A DNA stretch of 64,000 nt from Mycobacterium paraterrae (lineage in GTDB: Bacteria; Actinomycetota; Actinomycetes; Mycobacteriales; Mycobacteriaceae). Shown in pieces: positions 52,888 to 62,214 of the stretch (its first letter is position 1; each line of letters opens with the position of its first letter). The DNA lies in NCBI RefSeq assembly GCF_022430545.2, contig NZ_CP092488.2:1364001-1428000 (forward strand). The letters run 5' to 3'. The notes under the pieces are model-generated. The model was not told where the DNA came from. It was given only the letters and a program-made list of their open reading frames with translations, and searched no databases. Made by a program: the position numbers and the translations under genes.

Positions 52888-53297
52888 GCGATGGAACTCA
52901 CCCGCGGGCCTTCGCGCGACGCCCCAGCACGGCGGCGTCCAATCGGTCCGCCAGTGCCGCCACGACCGTTGAACCAGGCCCATGCCACCTTGGCGAGAGC
53001 TCCGCGGTTCCCGAGCCAAAGCCGTACCGCGTTCCGGCTTGTCAAGTCGCCGACGTCTCGCCGAAATCAGCGCGCGAGCCCGCCCTTCATTCGCACATCG
53101 TGGGGTACGATCCGCGTGGTCTTGAACGTCCAAATGGCCTACCCGCCTGAACGTTTCACAATTGCGGCGGTGAATTCCAGGCAGACCGCAGATGGCCCGC
53201 CGGGTCGGGCTCGAACAGTCCTTCCGATCCGGCGAGATGCTGGGCATCGGGAGTATGGGGTTCGGTTCATAGCCGGACCACAACACCGAAGGAAAGG
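52888..53297. other. Stretch without a recognised gene
   Basis: About 410 bases between the thiolase and the MaoC pair. Frames here are proline- and arginine-rich with no motif. A promoter for the MaoC pair is expected near the right side, but I cannot point to a specific box. Confidence 0.5.
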
Positions 53298-53846
53298 GTG
53301 ATCTTGAGTACTGCCACCACCGATCTCACGGGTCTCGGAATGGCTTTCGGAACCCTCGAAGAGGGCCGGGCCTGGGTCGGTCGAACCTCGGAGCCCAGAC
53401 AAGCCTGGTTTCCGATCGACCGGTCTTTGGTGCTCTATTACTGTTCGCTCGTGGAAGATGCGAATCCGCGATACTGGGAGGGCGACGAGTGCCCACCGGG
53501 TTTGCTGATGACCCTCGGCTTCAATCCTCAGTGGACTCCCGAGCACCTACACCGCGACGACTCGCTGTTCGCATTCAACGTGCCCCTGCCCGGGCACCAC
53601 ATCATCAACGCCTCTACCACCACCGAGCTGGAACGTCGGCCTCGGATCGGTGACCACGTATCCATCGTCGAGGAGATTGTCTCGATCTCGCCGGAGAAGA
53701 CGACCCGACTCGGCATTGGTGTCTTCATCACCTCGCTGACCACCTTCGGCGACCAGCACGGCGAGGTGATCGCGCGCAACACCAACGTGCTGTTCCGGTA
53801 CGACATCACCGGCGACGACGGGGATCGGGTCGAGGAGCAGCCGTGA
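53298..53846 (+). CDS. MaoC-like dehydratase, FAS1-type N-terminal family
   Basis: This 182-residue hot-dog protein (VGRTSEPRQAWFPIDRSLVL, YYCSLVEDANPRYWEGDECP, PGLLMTLGFNPQWTPE) is the DUF4499-like/MaoC_dehydratase_N accessory type. Its stop overlaps the GTG of the partner at 53843 (GTGA). The paired layout is like ChsH2/ChsH1 of the cholesterol side-chain pathway, but without the fused DUF35 domain. Start may be GTG 53298 or TTG 53304, both near AAGGAAAGG. Confidence 0.78.
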   Translation: MILSTATTDLTGLGMAFGTLEEGRAWVGRTSEPRQAWFPIDRSLVLYYCSLVEDANPRYWEGDECPPGLLMTLGFNPQWTPEHLHRDDSLFAFNVPLPGHHIINASTTTELERRPRIGDHVSIVEEIVSISPEKTTRLGIGVFITSLTTFGDQHGEVIARNTNVLFRYDITGDDGDRVEEQP

Positions 53847-54280
53847 GCAACGACAGACCAACCGGACTGCGTTTCGACGACGTTGAAGTCGGCGATGAGA
53901 TCACCCCTGTCTCGATCCCCATTACCTACAAACGGATCTGCATGAACGCGGCGTCCACGTGGGACTGGTTTCCCGGCCACCACGACCCCGAGTACGCGAA
54001 AAGCCAGGGCCAGCAGACGATCTACTTGTCGACACTGTTCTTCCACGGCTTCATCGATCGCGGCCTGTGCGACTGGGCCGGTCCCGACGCGCTGCTGCGC
54101 CGACGCAAGATCTCGATGATCAAGTCGATCTACCCTGGCCAGATCGCCACCCTCACCGGGCGCGTCATCGGCAAGCGCGAGGTGGACGGCGCCAGCCTGG
54201 TCGACCTCGAGCTGATGGTCTCCAGCGAGGAAGGGCCGTGCGTGCCCAGCGAGGCGACGCTGCAGCTCGTGCAAGGATAG
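53843..54280 (+). CDS. MaoC-family hydratase partner (ChsH1-like)
   Basis: This 145-residue hot-dog protein (FDDVEVGDEITPVSIPITYK, NAASTWDWFPGHHDPEYAKS, YLSTLFFHGFIDRGLCDWAG) resembles the catalytic half of heteromeric enoyl-CoA hydratases, with His/Asp in WFPGHHDPEYA near residue 45. GTG 53843 overlaps the previous stop. Together with 53298 it would hydrate an enoyl-CoA before thiolase or aldolase cleavage. Confidence 0.8.
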   Translation: MSNDRPTGLRFDDVEVGDEITPVSIPITYKRICMNAASTWDWFPGHHDPEYAKSQGQQTIYLSTLFFHGFIDRGLCDWAGPDALLRRRKISMIKSIYPGQIATLTGRVIGKREVDGASLVDLELMVSSEEGPCVPSEATLQLVQG

Positions 54281-54840
54281 AAGTGCCTATGGGCTCACAC
54301 GTGATGAGCGCGGAGAGGGTCGGAAGAACGTCATGGACGAATTCCTCGGTCTTGACGGGCGCCTGCCAATCAACCCCGACGGCGGCTCAAGTCCTTCGGA
54401 CACCCTCGATGCCAGCGGTCTCCGGATGCTGCGCTGCGTGGCGAGGCCGGAACGCGTCATCAACTCGAGAATCGCCGTTTAGGCATAACCACAAACTCGG
54501 TGGCGCTCCGGGCGCTCGCGTGTCCTTCGCATCCACTGACCGCCCCGAGCTAGACTGACCCGACGCCAGATCTCTCGGCGAGTTCAGCATCACCGCCGTC
54601 AAACCATTGCCTCTCCGGCGGATCTGGCGAGTGTGTGGTCACACTGCCGATGCGCCCGCAAATCCGCAAAACGTAATGATGCGGCCATGACTGGTCTTCG
54701 TCCTGCGACGCTGCGTGGCGGCTAGTGAAAAGGTCTGATCTCTTTCGCTTAGCAATACGCGGCAGGCGCGCGGCACCCGGCATTCGCGTTGAGTTCCTCT
54801 CGCTAGCCGCGAATGTTAGTGGCTGCTAACGTCTCATCAC
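54281..54840. other. Largely non-coding stretch with a possible thiolase scar
   Basis: About 560 bases. A frame at 54334-54483 reads MDEFLGLDGRLPINPDGGSS and ASGLRMLR, which looks like a worn thiolase C-terminal block (INxxGG...GASG), but is too short to be sure. The right part holds the motif at 54814-54830 near the next start. Confidence 0.4.
54815..54831. promoter_or_regulatory. GTTAnTnnCnGCTAACG motif before Ltp-like gene
   Basis: GTTAGTGGCTGCTAACG (54815-54831) contains the inverted repeat GTTAG-N6-CTAAC and ends ten bases before ATG 54841. Its near twin is upstream of the carboxylase operon at 43092-43108. A shared regulator is a reasonable inference. Its closeness to the ATG fits repression. 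Confidence 0.5.
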
Positions 54841-56007
54841 ATGCCAGCACCACTCGCCACGCTTGCCGGATTCGCGGAGGTCACCCCCGGCCGTCTCGAC
54901 CGCCCCTTCTTGGACCTGCACCTCGAGTCCGCCGTTGCCGCGCTACGCGATGCAGCGATGCAGGCCTCCGACATTGACGGCTTAATCTGCGTGGGCTCGA
55001 TGATGGGCGAGTCGATCGAGCACACCTTCCTGTCCGAGGAGATCCAGGATTCGCTCGGGTTTCATCAACTGGGGTTGCAACTCGGTGTCCAATTGGGCGG
55101 CGGAAGTCACCTCGCCATGCTCGGCGTCGCTACTCGGGCGATCCAGTCCGGTCAATGCTCGGCGGTCCTGTGTGTCTCGGCCGGGGTGTTTCCGCCGATC
55201 CGCGACGTCGGCAGACGATTGATGACGATGACCTGCCATCCGGACTACGAGCTACCCTACGCGCCCTCGATCCCCACCCTGTACGGGCTGATCGCGCAAG
55301 CATGGCTTGACGGGGTCGGTCAAGGTCGCGAGGTGCTCGCGGAGGCCGTGGTGGCCCAGCAGGAATGGGCGCTGGCGCATCCCACCGCAATCGGCGCCGA
55401 CGCCGGAAGCTTCACCCTGGAGCAGGTGCTGGACGCACGGCACATCGCCGGCCCGTTCGGTTACCTCGACTGCTCCATTCCCTGCGAGGGTGGCGGAGCC
55501 ATGGTCGTCGTCTCGCCGGAAAAGGCGGGGAGCCTGCCGCATCGACCAGTCAACGTGGTAGGAATCGGGGAAGGGCATACCCACGGGTTCCTCACCTCGA
55601 TGCCAGATCTGTCGCGAACGGGCGCGGTCCGCTCCGGTGCAGCCGCCTTCACGCAGGCAGGGGTCACACCCGCCGACATCCAGCTTGCGCAGCTCTACGA
55701 TGCGTTCAGCTCGAACCCGCTGATGCTGCTCGAGGAACTCGGCCTCGCCGAGCGTGGTAAGGCCGTCGACCTCTACCGAGACGGCGCCACCCGCCCCGGC
55801 GGTCGACTACCGGTGAACACCAATGGCGGGCTCCTACGCTTCGGTCACTCCGGAACTGCCTCGGGCATCTGCGGGATACTCGAGGCATATCAACAGATGA
55901 CCGGCCGCGCCGCTGGCATCCAGGTCGACCGCACCGACCTCGCCGTCGTCCACGCCTACGGATCAATGCTTTGCAGTCACGTCACCGTCATCCTGGAGGG
56001 ATCATGA
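54841..56007 (+). CDS. Ltp-like lipid-transfer/thiolase-fold protein (putative retro-aldolase)
   Basis: This 388-residue thiolase-fold protein lacks the nucleophilic cysteine: the position reads LGGGSHLAML instead of NxCxS. The HDxF motif of thiolases is YDAFS (near residue 282). It keeps GGLLRFGHSGTASG with the His. Ltp2-type aldolases in steroid catabolism share loss of the cysteine and the Tyr-containing motif, and they need a DUF35 partner, which follows here overlapping by ATGA. It would cleave a beta-hydroxyacyl-CoA. Carbon skeleton unknown. Confidence 0.85.
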   Translation: MPAPLATLAGFAEVTPGRLDRPFLDLHLESAVAALRDAAMQASDIDGLICVGSMMGESIEHTFLSEEIQDSLGFHQLGLQLGVQLGGGSHLAMLGVATRAIQSGQCSAVLCVSAGVFPPIRDVGRRLMTMTCHPDYELPYAPSIPTLYGLIAQAWLDGVGQGREVLAEAVVAQQEWALAHPTAIGADAGSFTLEQVLDARHIAGPFGYLDCSIPCEGGGAMVVVSPEKAGSLPHRPVNVVGIGEGHTHGFLTSMPDLSRTGAVRSGAAAFTQAGVTPADIQLAQLYDAFSSNPLMLLEELGLAERGKAVDLYRDGATRPGGRLPVNTNGGLLRFGHSGTASGICGILEAYQQMTGRAAGIQVDRTDLAVVHAYGSMLCSHVTVILEGS

Positions 56008-56429
56008 CCACCACCTACTTAGACGGACTAGCCGACCCCGAGGTACTCCCCCGCATCGACGAGCTCAACCGAGGCCATTACGAAGCCGCCGCCCAGGGTC
56101 GGCTCGCCGTGCGCCAGTGCATCGCGTGCGGACTGCTGTTCCACTATCCTCGCCCGTTCTGTCCCGGCTGCCACTCGGCCGAGCTGGAGTGGACCGACCT
56201 TTCTGGCAGCGCGACGGTCCTCGCCGCCGCGGTTGTCAGCCGCCCCCCGTGGAACGAGCTCCCTCGGTCGGCGCCATACGCGGTCGTCGTGGTCCGCCTC
56301 GCCGAGGGCCCGCAGATGCTCTCCACTGTCGAGGGTTGCGACCCGGCCACGGTAGTAGCGGGAATGGCCGTGCGCGCGGCGTTCGAGCGCATCGGCGATA
56401 TTGGGATGGTTCGTTTCATCCCCGCCTAA
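56004..56429 (+). CDS. DUF35 OB-fold/zinc-ribbon protein, Ltp partner
   Basis: This 141-residue protein has the zinc ribbon C-x2-C (QCIACGLLFHYPRPFCPGCH, near residues 37-57) followed by an OB-fold (LSGSATVLAAAVVSRPPWNE, YAVVVVRLAEG). DUF35 proteins bind acyl-CoA and are obligate partners of Ltp aldolases. ATG 56004 overlaps the Ltp stop (ATGA). The pairing supports the aldolase call. Confidence 0.88.
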   Translation: MTTTYLDGLADPEVLPRIDELNRGHYEAAAQGRLAVRQCIACGLLFHYPRPFCPGCHSAELEWTDLSGSATVLAAAVVSRPPWNELPRSAPYAVVVVRLAEGPQMLSTVEGCDPATVVAGMAVRAAFERIGDIGMVRFIPA

Positions 56430-56461
56430 GTACCCGGAAGACACTCTGCGAGAGGAGTACG

Positions 56462-58063
56462 GTGACGACGGACCATGACCTCGCCGCCAACATCGCCAAT
56501 CGGGTCAATGTCGGGGATATGCTGACCCGGTCCGCGTGGCGCCGACCCCACCACGAAGCCGTGATCGACGGTGCACGGCGCATGACCTACCGCGGGTTGA
56601 ACGACGAGGTCAACCGACTGTCCCACGCGCTTCTCGCGGCTGGTTACGAGCGTGGTGACGTCCTCGCGCTGGCCAGTGGCAACAGCATCGAGTTCTTGAC
56701 CACATACTTCGCCTGTGCCAAGACGGGCGTCATCTGCGTCCCGATCAATCTGGCGTGGGGCCCTGCAGAGGCGAGTTACGTCCTCGAGCACTCACGGGCC
56801 CGCGGCGTGGTGGTGGAGAGCCAGTTCGCGGAGCTCGTCGCCGCAGCCCTGGGGCGGCTAGGCAGCGACACGGTGACCGACGTGATCGTGGCACCCGGCA
56901 CGAGCGCATCATGGCAACCGGCCGCGATGGGTCGGTGGCAGGACCTCGCTGCATTCGTCGTCGGCGCGACCACCACCGAGCCAGAGTGCCTGGTGGGCGA
57001 TCGCGACGCGATCAGCTATCTCTATACCAGCGGCACGACGTCGGCCCCGAAGGGCGTGGTGAGCAGTCACGTCGCTGTCTACATCGAGTCGCTCAACGCG
57101 CCGCTGATGCTCGGGATCAACGGCGATGAGCGCTCGGTGGCGATGATGCCGCTGTTTCACACCGCACAACTCAATGGCTTCACGACCGGACTGCTCTACA
57201 TGGGTGGCACGATCGTGCTGATGCGGGCATTTGATCCGGCTGTCCTGCTGGCCACGATCGAGACCGAGCGGATCACTCAAATCTTCGGACTGCCGATGAT
57301 GTACCGGGCCATGATGGATCACCCCGACATCGAGAGGCGTGATCTGACGACCCTACGGCTCGCGCTCTACGCGATGGCGCCGATGCCCGACACTGAGCTG
57401 CGCCGGATGATCGAGGTTTTCGGTTGCGACTTTGCATTGGGCTTCGGCCAGACGGAGATGAACCCACTCACAACGATATTTCCGCCCGAGCACCAGCTCA
57501 GCCACGCCGGATCGGTTGGTCTGCCCGTACCCAACGTTCAGGTCGGGATCATGAACGACGCCGGCCAACTCCTGCCGACCGGGCAGACCGGCGAGATCGT
57601 GTACCGCGGCCCGCACGCCATGGAGGGGTATCTGCGAAACCCGGACGCAACGGCCGAGGCTTTTGCGCAGGGCTGGTTCCATTCTGGCGATGTGGGGCAC
57701 TTCGACGCCGACGGGCTGCTCTGGTTCTCCGACCGCAAGAAGGACGTGATCAAGTCCGGCGGTGAGAACGTCGCCTCCATCGAAGTCGAGAAGGTGCTAT
57801 ACGAGGTCGAGCCACGGATCGAGGAGGTGGTGGTGGTCGGACTCCCCCATAAGCGCTGGTCGGAGGCGGTCGTAGCCATCGTGACGCCCAAGTCCGGCGT
57901 GGTACTCACTGAGAAGGACCTGATCGCCGCCGCGCGCACTCGGCTCGCGGGGTTCAAGGTTCCAAAGGCCGTACTGTTCTCCGACTCGATGCCACATACC
58001 GCCACCGGCAAGATCCAGAAAAATGCACTGCGCGCGCAGCACAGCCGCCACTTCGACAAATGA
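56462..58063 (+). CDS. Acyl-CoA synthetase (AMP-binding, FadD-type)
   Basis: From GTG 56462 (AGAGGAG upstream) the protein has 533 residues. It shows YLYTSGTTSAPKGVVSSH near residue 183, GFGQTEMNPLTT near 330, SGDVGHFDADGLLWFSDRKK near 408 with VIKSGGENVASIEVE, and the catalytic Lys in HTATGKIQKNALRA. The open frame upstream of 56462 runs through the DUF35 gene and is not used. It lies 32 bases after the DUF35 gene, so it belongs to the Ltp operon. It activates a carboxylate of unknown structure. Confidence 0.9.
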   Translation: MTTDHDLAANIANRVNVGDMLTRSAWRRPHHEAVIDGARRMTYRGLNDEVNRLSHALLAAGYERGDVLALASGNSIEFLTTYFACAKTGVICVPINLAWGPAEASYVLEHSRARGVVVESQFAELVAAALGRLGSDTVTDVIVAPGTSASWQPAAMGRWQDLAAFVVGATTTEPECLVGDRDAISYLYTSGTTSAPKGVVSSHVAVYIESLNAPLMLGINGDERSVAMMPLFHTAQLNGFTTGLLYMGGTIVLMRAFDPAVLLATIETERITQIFGLPMMYRAMMDHPDIERRDLTTLRLALYAMAPMPDTELRRMIEVFGCDFALGFGQTEMNPLTTIFPPEHQLSHAGSVGLPVPNVQVGIMNDAGQLLPTGQTGEIVYRGPHAMEGYLRNPDATAEAFAQGWFHSGDVGHFDADGLLWFSDRKKDVIKSGGENVASIEVEKVLYEVEPRIEEVVVVGLPHKRWSEAVVAIVTPKSGVVLTEKDLIAAARTRLAGFKVPKAVLFSDSMPHTATGKIQKNALRAQHSRHFDK

Positions 58064-58385
58064 CGCGCTGGCCGGTCACTCGCGGGCGGCAATTCCGCAC
58101 ATAGTTGCAACAGTCGTTCTCACTGCTGGGACGCCGCGATCCCGCAACGTGCTCGGCGCCGCGCGCGTTGCTCGGTTACGCACGACCCGAGCGCCGCGTA
58201 CGTTCGAACGGCGAGAACTCGTCAGCCGGCGCCTATTGACGGCAAGGGCCAGCGGCGGGGTGCTGCGGGGCACAAGCCCACCGTGATACATGCCGCAATG
58301 GCAGGCTGTGTGCCGCTCATACCACACCGCCGGGTAACATCGCGTAAGTGAACGAGCACTCACATCTTGGCGGGCTGATTCCGAC
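58064..58385. other. Stretch without a recognised gene
   Basis: About 320 bases after the acyl-CoA synthetase. No gene, hairpin terminator or RNA feature could be supported. Confidence 0.5.
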
Positions 58386-58865
58386 ATGGACGGTGCTAAC
58401 GAATATGAGGGCGGGAAACGCTACGCAATGATTAATGTGAAGTTTGCGCACTTCGATCGGCAGATCGCCGAGCAGATGCTCAGATCGGCGAACACTGCTG
58501 GTGGCCTCTCGACATTCTTGGGCTTCCGGCACACCGAACTTACTGCCGGCCGACTGGTCGCAGAGATGGAAACTCGCGAGGAACTGTTGACACCGTTCGG
58601 CAACCTACACGGTGGATGCCTCACCGCGATGGTTGATCACTGCCTCGGGGTCGTGTTCTACCCCGTCATCCAGGCGGGATCCTGGGTGGCCACCGCCGAG
58701 TTCAAACTTAACTTGCTCAGACCCGTATCCAGTGGCGTGTGCGTCGCCGTCGCCGACATCGTGTCACTGGGCAAGCGCAGCGGTGTGGCACGGATCGACA
58801 TCACCAATGGCGACAAGGCCGTCTGCGCCGCCCAAGGTACCGTGACGATCGTCAGCACGCAGTGA
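58386..58865 (+). CDS. PaaI-family hot-dog thioesterase
   Basis: This 159-residue (or 145 from ATG 58428) protein has the PaaI-type core FGNLHGGCLTAMVDHCLGVV with the HGG loop and active-site Asp, then WVATAEFKLNLLRPVSSG and SGVARIDITNGDKAVCAAQG. It would hydrolyse acyl-CoA thioesters, perhaps to recover CoA from blocked intermediates. The start is uncertain, since neither ATG has a strong ribosome site. Confidence 0.82.
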   Translation: MDGANEYEGGKRYAMINVKFAHFDRQIAEQMLRSANTAGGLSTFLGFRHTELTAGRLVAEMETREELLTPFGNLHGGCLTAMVDHCLGVVFYPVIQAGSWVATAEFKLNLLRPVSSGVCVAVADIVSLGKRSGVARIDITNGDKAVCAAQGTVTIVSTQ

Positions 58866-58923
58866 TCGTCTCCGTCGCCGACTGCATGCTGCAATTGAAC
58901 TCCCGCTCAGCCGTTACCGTGTC

Positions 58924-59814
58924 ATGATCTCGATCGCGCAGCACCGCGTCCGGACCGCCGATGGAATCACGTTGGCCGCCGAGTACTACCGCCACGATGG
59001 CGTGAGTCCCGTGCTGATTCTCTTACACGGCGGCGGCCAGAACCGCCACGCGTGGAGTGCGTCAGCGCGTCGCCTTCATTCCTGTGGGTACGCAGTGGTC
59101 ACTTATGATGCGCGCGGCCACGGTGACAGTGACTGGGACCCGGAAGGCCGATACGACGTCGAGCGACTGGCAACTGACCTGATCGCCGTGCGCGATCATT
59201 TCAGCGCCGACGAGCCACCCGCAGTGGCGGGTGCTTCCCTGGGGGGCATGACGATTCTAGGTGCGCATCTGCTCGCACCCCCGGAGATGTGGGCTGCGGT
59301 CGTGCTGGTGGACGTCACCCCGCGGTTGGAGTTTCAGGGTGCGCGGCGTGTCGTATCGTTCATGTCGGCCCACCCCGAAGGTTTCGGTAGCCTCGACGAG
59401 GCCGCGGAGGTCATCGCCGCATACAACCCGTATCGCGCGCGTCCTGACAACGTCGACGGCCTCAATAAAGTGTTGCGGCAACGCGAGGACGGCCGCTGGA
59501 TGTGGCGTTGGGACCCAGCGTTCATCCACTCAAACTTCGACTTCCTTCGTGATGATTCGACCGCGGGAACCGAGCAGTTCGACGCGATCAGTCATCTGTT
59601 GATTGACGGAGCCCGACGCGTCACGGTACCGACACTCCTGGTGCGCGGACTCTTGTCCGACGTCGTATCTCAGAGCACCGTGGACGAGTTCACAGAGCTA
59701 GTCCCCCATGCCGAAACCGTTGACGTGTCTGGCACGGGTCACATGATCGCCGGTGATGACAATGACGCTTTCACAGCCACCGTCACCGAATTCCTCGGTC
59801 GCTGCACCCTGTAG
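58924..59814 (+). CDS. Alpha/beta hydrolase
   Basis: This 296-residue protein has the oxyanion motif LLHGGGQNRHAW near residue 34, DARGHGDSDWDPEG near 66, nucleophile AGASLGGMTILG with Ser near residue 106, an acid in LLVRGLLSDVVS and the catalytic His in VSGTGHMIAGDD. It resembles epoxide-hydrolase/haloperoxidase-like hydrolases. It follows the thioesterase by 58 bases. Substrate unknown. Confidence 0.85.
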   Translation: MISIAQHRVRTADGITLAAEYYRHDGVSPVLILLHGGGQNRHAWSASARRLHSCGYAVVTYDARGHGDSDWDPEGRYDVERLATDLIAVRDHFSADEPPAVAGASLGGMTILGAHLLAPPEMWAAVVLVDVTPRLEFQGARRVVSFMSAHPEGFGSLDEAAEVIAAYNPYRARPDNVDGLNKVLRQREDGRWMWRWDPAFIHSNFDFLRDDSTAGTEQFDAISHLLIDGARRVTVPTLLVRGLLSDVVSQSTVDEFTELVPHAETVDVSGTGHMIAGDDNDAFTATVTEFLGRCTL

Positions 59815-59867
59815 GCATCGACGCCGGTCGGACCTCTTCCAAAGCGGCGCCACTCCCAGAATGTTCT

Positions 59868-60404
59868 GTGCGAGGATCGATTTGGGACTGTCCTGCTCAT
59901 ACCTTGCACGGATGGGACATCATCGGGCATGTCAACGAGTTCGAGGTTCAGGCCGGGCGGCGTCCGTTCAGCTACGACGAAGGTCAACTGCTCTTCGACG
60001 CAGCCGATGGCCGCGCCGACAAGGCCCGCAAACACCAACGCAAGGGTGTGTCGACGGCGCTACGCGATTCCGGTCCAGAACAACTTCAAGGCCTATAGTC
60101 GGTTCGGCGGGATCTACGTCCGCAACGGGTAACTCCTCACGAGGACGAGTGCCCAAGCGCCGCACCGTCTTGACGGTGCCGGAGATGGACGGGGTCGTGG
60201 AGGTGCTCGACCACCACCTCACCCAGGTACGTCCCTGCTTGTGCCCTGGGCCGCATCCGGCGTTATGGGTGACCGAGCGGTGCGACCGGCAGTCACTGCG
60301 ATGTGCGGACGAGGCCGAAGAGATGGCGCGCGAGGCGGCCGGGCTTGAAGAAACGCCCGACCTGCACTCGTTGCGGCATTCCTATGTCACCCATCAGGAG
60401 ACAC
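59868..60404 (+). pseudogene. Tyrosine recombinase/integrase remnant 1
   Basis: Pieces in different frames read GHVNEFEVQAGRRPFSYDEG, FDAADGRADKARKHQRKGVS, then GPKRRTVLTVPE-like (seen PKRRTVLTVPEMDGVVEVLD) and HPALWVTERCDRQSLR, ending with HSLRHSYVTH near 60370-60400. HxLRH is the tyrosine-recombinase active-site block. The N-terminal core is shifted and shortened and the catalytic Tyr region is missing, so it is inactive. Confidence 0.7.
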
Positions 60405-60485
60405 CTACCTCATGCTCGGCGCGCACGAGCTGTTGCTCCCACCAGTTCTCGCCGGCCTCATGACATAACTCCCACGTCCAGCTCG

Positions 60486-60775
60486 AGAATCCACTCTGCC
60501 CAACGTCAAAATATCGAGCGCCGACTCCTTTTTCCAGGCCGCACACCGCATCGCGCGATCGACCCCGAACACTTCGCGAACCGACTCAAACAACGTGGAA
60601 TCCGCTCAAGAGGCGGCAGCAACACGGCGCTGATTTAACTCGCGTCCGAGCTTCCCGCGGCCATGCTCTCCGACATCCTCGGCATCGACATCGCAACCCG
60701 ATTGGCCCGCTACGCGAAACGCGACCGGCAAACCTACTTCGCCCACAGACACGAAACCATGCGACACCGTGAGAT
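60486..60775 (+). pseudogene. Recombinase-associated remnant 2
   Basis: The frame reads HRAIDPEHFANRLKQRGIRS, RGGSNTALI-TAA-LASELPAAML and SDILGIDIATRLARYAKRDR. In related actinobacterial integrase-type proteins the NTALI.LASELPA block is continuous with Gln at the stop position, so TAA at about 60636-60638 is a nonsense mutation. The upstream part of the gene is lost. Confidence 0.6.
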
Positions 60776-60834
60776 CGGCACACCGTCCTGCGGTCGTAAC
60801 GCCGATCGCTGGAACGCGGTCGGGAGCGAGTGAC

Positions 60835-61262
60835 GTTCCACGCTTCTGCGGATCAGCTGCGATGGGGGAATACACGCAGACGGAACACTGAGCGCACGCA
60901 GATCAACAGTTTCGCCGGCCACGACTACTTCGGTCAGCAGCGGAATCGCGGGGTCGTCTTGGGCGTAGCCGCACAGATGCGCCACGATGCCCTTCGATTG
61001 GGGATCAGCACTGTGGCAGAAATTGGGTCGAACCCGTAGTACGAGGCGAAAAGCACGTAATCCGGTTCCGAGACAACAACATTGGCGACGACACCGCCGC
61101 TGAGGCAGCCCATCCGGTCAGCCAGGATCTTGGCTGAAACCCCACCGATCGCCCCAAGCGCTTCGGCGATCGTCGCGCGCGTGGTCGAGGCCTTCTCGTC
61201 AGCGGCAAAGCACACGAAACGCCACCGCGAATACACCAGCACCGCGCAGAACATCATCAAGC
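60835..61262 (-). pseudogene. IS21-family istA transposase remnant
   Basis: The minus strand reads FCAVLVYSRWRFVCFAADEK, ILADRMGCLSGGVVANVVVS and DYVLFASYYGFDP, then shifts frame to AHLCGYAQDDPAIPLLTEVV. These are middle and C-terminal parts of IS21-type IstA (DDE catalytic domain). The ends of the gene, istB and terminal repeats are not seen. Confidence 0.7.
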
Positions 61263-62214
61263 CGTGTGAGGCTTGGGCCGGTCCATCACCAGATAGTCAC
61301 CTGGTGACTACGCCACAGACCGACGCTAATGCCGGTTCGCATTGCGCCACAATACTTTCTGCTCGGCCATCAACCGGCGGAAGTGGTGAGTCCTGACAGC
61401 CAGCGGCTGCGAAAGCCTCGGTACTGCACCTCAAAACCATCCGCAGACTCCGCGCGGTGCTCCACAGTGCAACGCATAGTCGACACCGCGACAGTTCAGC
61501 GGCGAGAACGAGCCGGAAAATGTTCGCGGACAACGCAGTACGCTTCTCGGCTCTCCGAACATCCTCCTTTTCAGATCCGGTCCGGGCTCTCTAGATCGAT
61601 ACTAGTGTCACCATCCGCGCCTGCGGTTGTCGACCGAGTCTGCGCAGTTCTAGCTTTTCACCGAAGCGGTGACTGGGAACCGGTCTGCGGGAGAGGAGAA
61701 TTGGACGTCATGAGCGCCTGCGCGATGACTGATGGCGGGCGTCCGCGCGGTGGTTCGCTGAGGCCGGGAAATCAGCCGGGACACGCTGCGGAAGCCGGCA
61801 GCGATCTGGGGCTGGACCGTGATGAAGATCGGAACCATCAGCGGCGAGAGCACCAAAAAGGTGAATAAGGCAACGACGAAATAGCTTTCCAGCATTTGCT
61901 CATTCGCTTTCTCCGCAGCATGGGCATGTCGCGCGCGTGCGGATCTGCAGTGAATATTTTCGTTCAGCTAATCCAACGGAGTGAGTCGAGACAGTTACTT
62001 CTCTTGACTCCCGCCGCGTGATGAAAGTTACCGAGTTCGATAGCGAGTGGCGACGTGCTGCGGTGACCAACTTTGGCCGCTCAGTTGTCGCCTGGAGACA
62101 ACCGACAAGCATTCAGACGCTTTGAGGGCGAAAACATCAAGATCGTTTACAAATCTCGCCGACATGGCCAGGTCAGCGAACTACTGTCATGTTTTCAGGC
62201 ACAGGGCTGCTCTA
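61263..62214. other. Degenerate stretch between mobile-element remnants
   Basis: About 950 bases with no firm gene. One minus-strand frame from ATG 61895 starts MLESYFVVALFTFLVLSPLM and VPIFITVQPQIAAGF, a plausible single membrane-spanning N-terminus, but downstream sequence (to 61650) looks non-coding. It could be a truncated small membrane protein gene. Confidence 0.35.

Noticed and set aside
56117..56461. N-terminal extension of the FadD at 56462
   Set aside because: The extension is a different frame of the DUF35 gene and has no AMP-ligase sequence; GTG 56462 has a good ribosome site.
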